Source of the DNA: a bacterium
GTDB lineage: Bacteria > UBP14 > UBA6098
Direction: 5' to 3'
DNA: 5,151 nt
Assembly (NCBI GenBank): GCA_030642425.1
Contig: DAOWNU010000178.1
Location: 1 to 5,151, forward strand
Shown here: positions 5,144 through 5,151 of the stretch, one piece after another
Position numbering within the stretch: the stretch's first letter is position 1
Layout of the letters: each line of letters begins with the position of its first letter
Position numbers and translations under genes: made by a program
Notes under the pieces: model-generated
The model's input: only the letters and a program-made list of their open reading frames with translations
What the model was told of the DNA's origin: nothing
The model's database searches: none

Positions 5144-5151
5144 TTTTGGGC

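Overview
The window reads as chromosomal DNA from an uncultured, probably Gram-negative bacterium. Pointers are a signal-peptide (probable lipoprotein) gene, a soluble sensor kinase next to an HD-GYP response regulator, and several intergenic hairpin repeats of kinds that are scattered through many free-living bacterial genomes. I cannot name the phylum. All four protein genes I support lie on the minus strand, so the biological order runs from right to left.

Layout from right to left. Positions 4682-5151 hold no protein gene. They carry a cluster of small dispersed-repeat remnants (CAAATG repeats, an ATTCCCGC hairpin with a 20-bp tandem duplication, and a CGTTAC hairpin) and then a perfect-consensus sigma70-type promoter (TTGACA, 17 bp, TATAAT) facing the kinase gene. 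A divergent promoter-like pair overlapping it, followed by a hairpin and T-run, suggests a possible ~90-nt transcript on the plus strand; this is weak. The kinase (4681-2999; GAF, PAS, HisKA, HATPase_c) overlaps by 8 nt a response regulator (3006-1933; REC plus HD-GYP). Together they form a complete, apparently soluble two-component system whose likely output is hydrolysis of cyclic di-GMP rather than transcription.

Downstream, a palindromic repeat element (1796-1846) separates the pair from a small AT-rich gene for a probable lipoprotein with an NTF2/SnoaL-like look (1780-1280). Positions 764-1279 hold no convincing gene. They contain a 73-bp nested inverted repeat (1162-1234) and a striking tandem array of thirteen 21-bp units (844-1115). 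The left edge is a GC-rich gene of unknown function (763 to beyond position 1), cut by the window end, with a good ribosome binding site.

The most notable non-genic signals are the 21-bp array, which has a TTGCAA palindrome about every two helical turns and a heptad-coding frame broken by one base, and the perfect promoter of the c-di-GMP two-component operon. I found no CRISPR array, transposase, tRNA or rRNA, and nothing that amounts to a demonstrable new multi-gene system.
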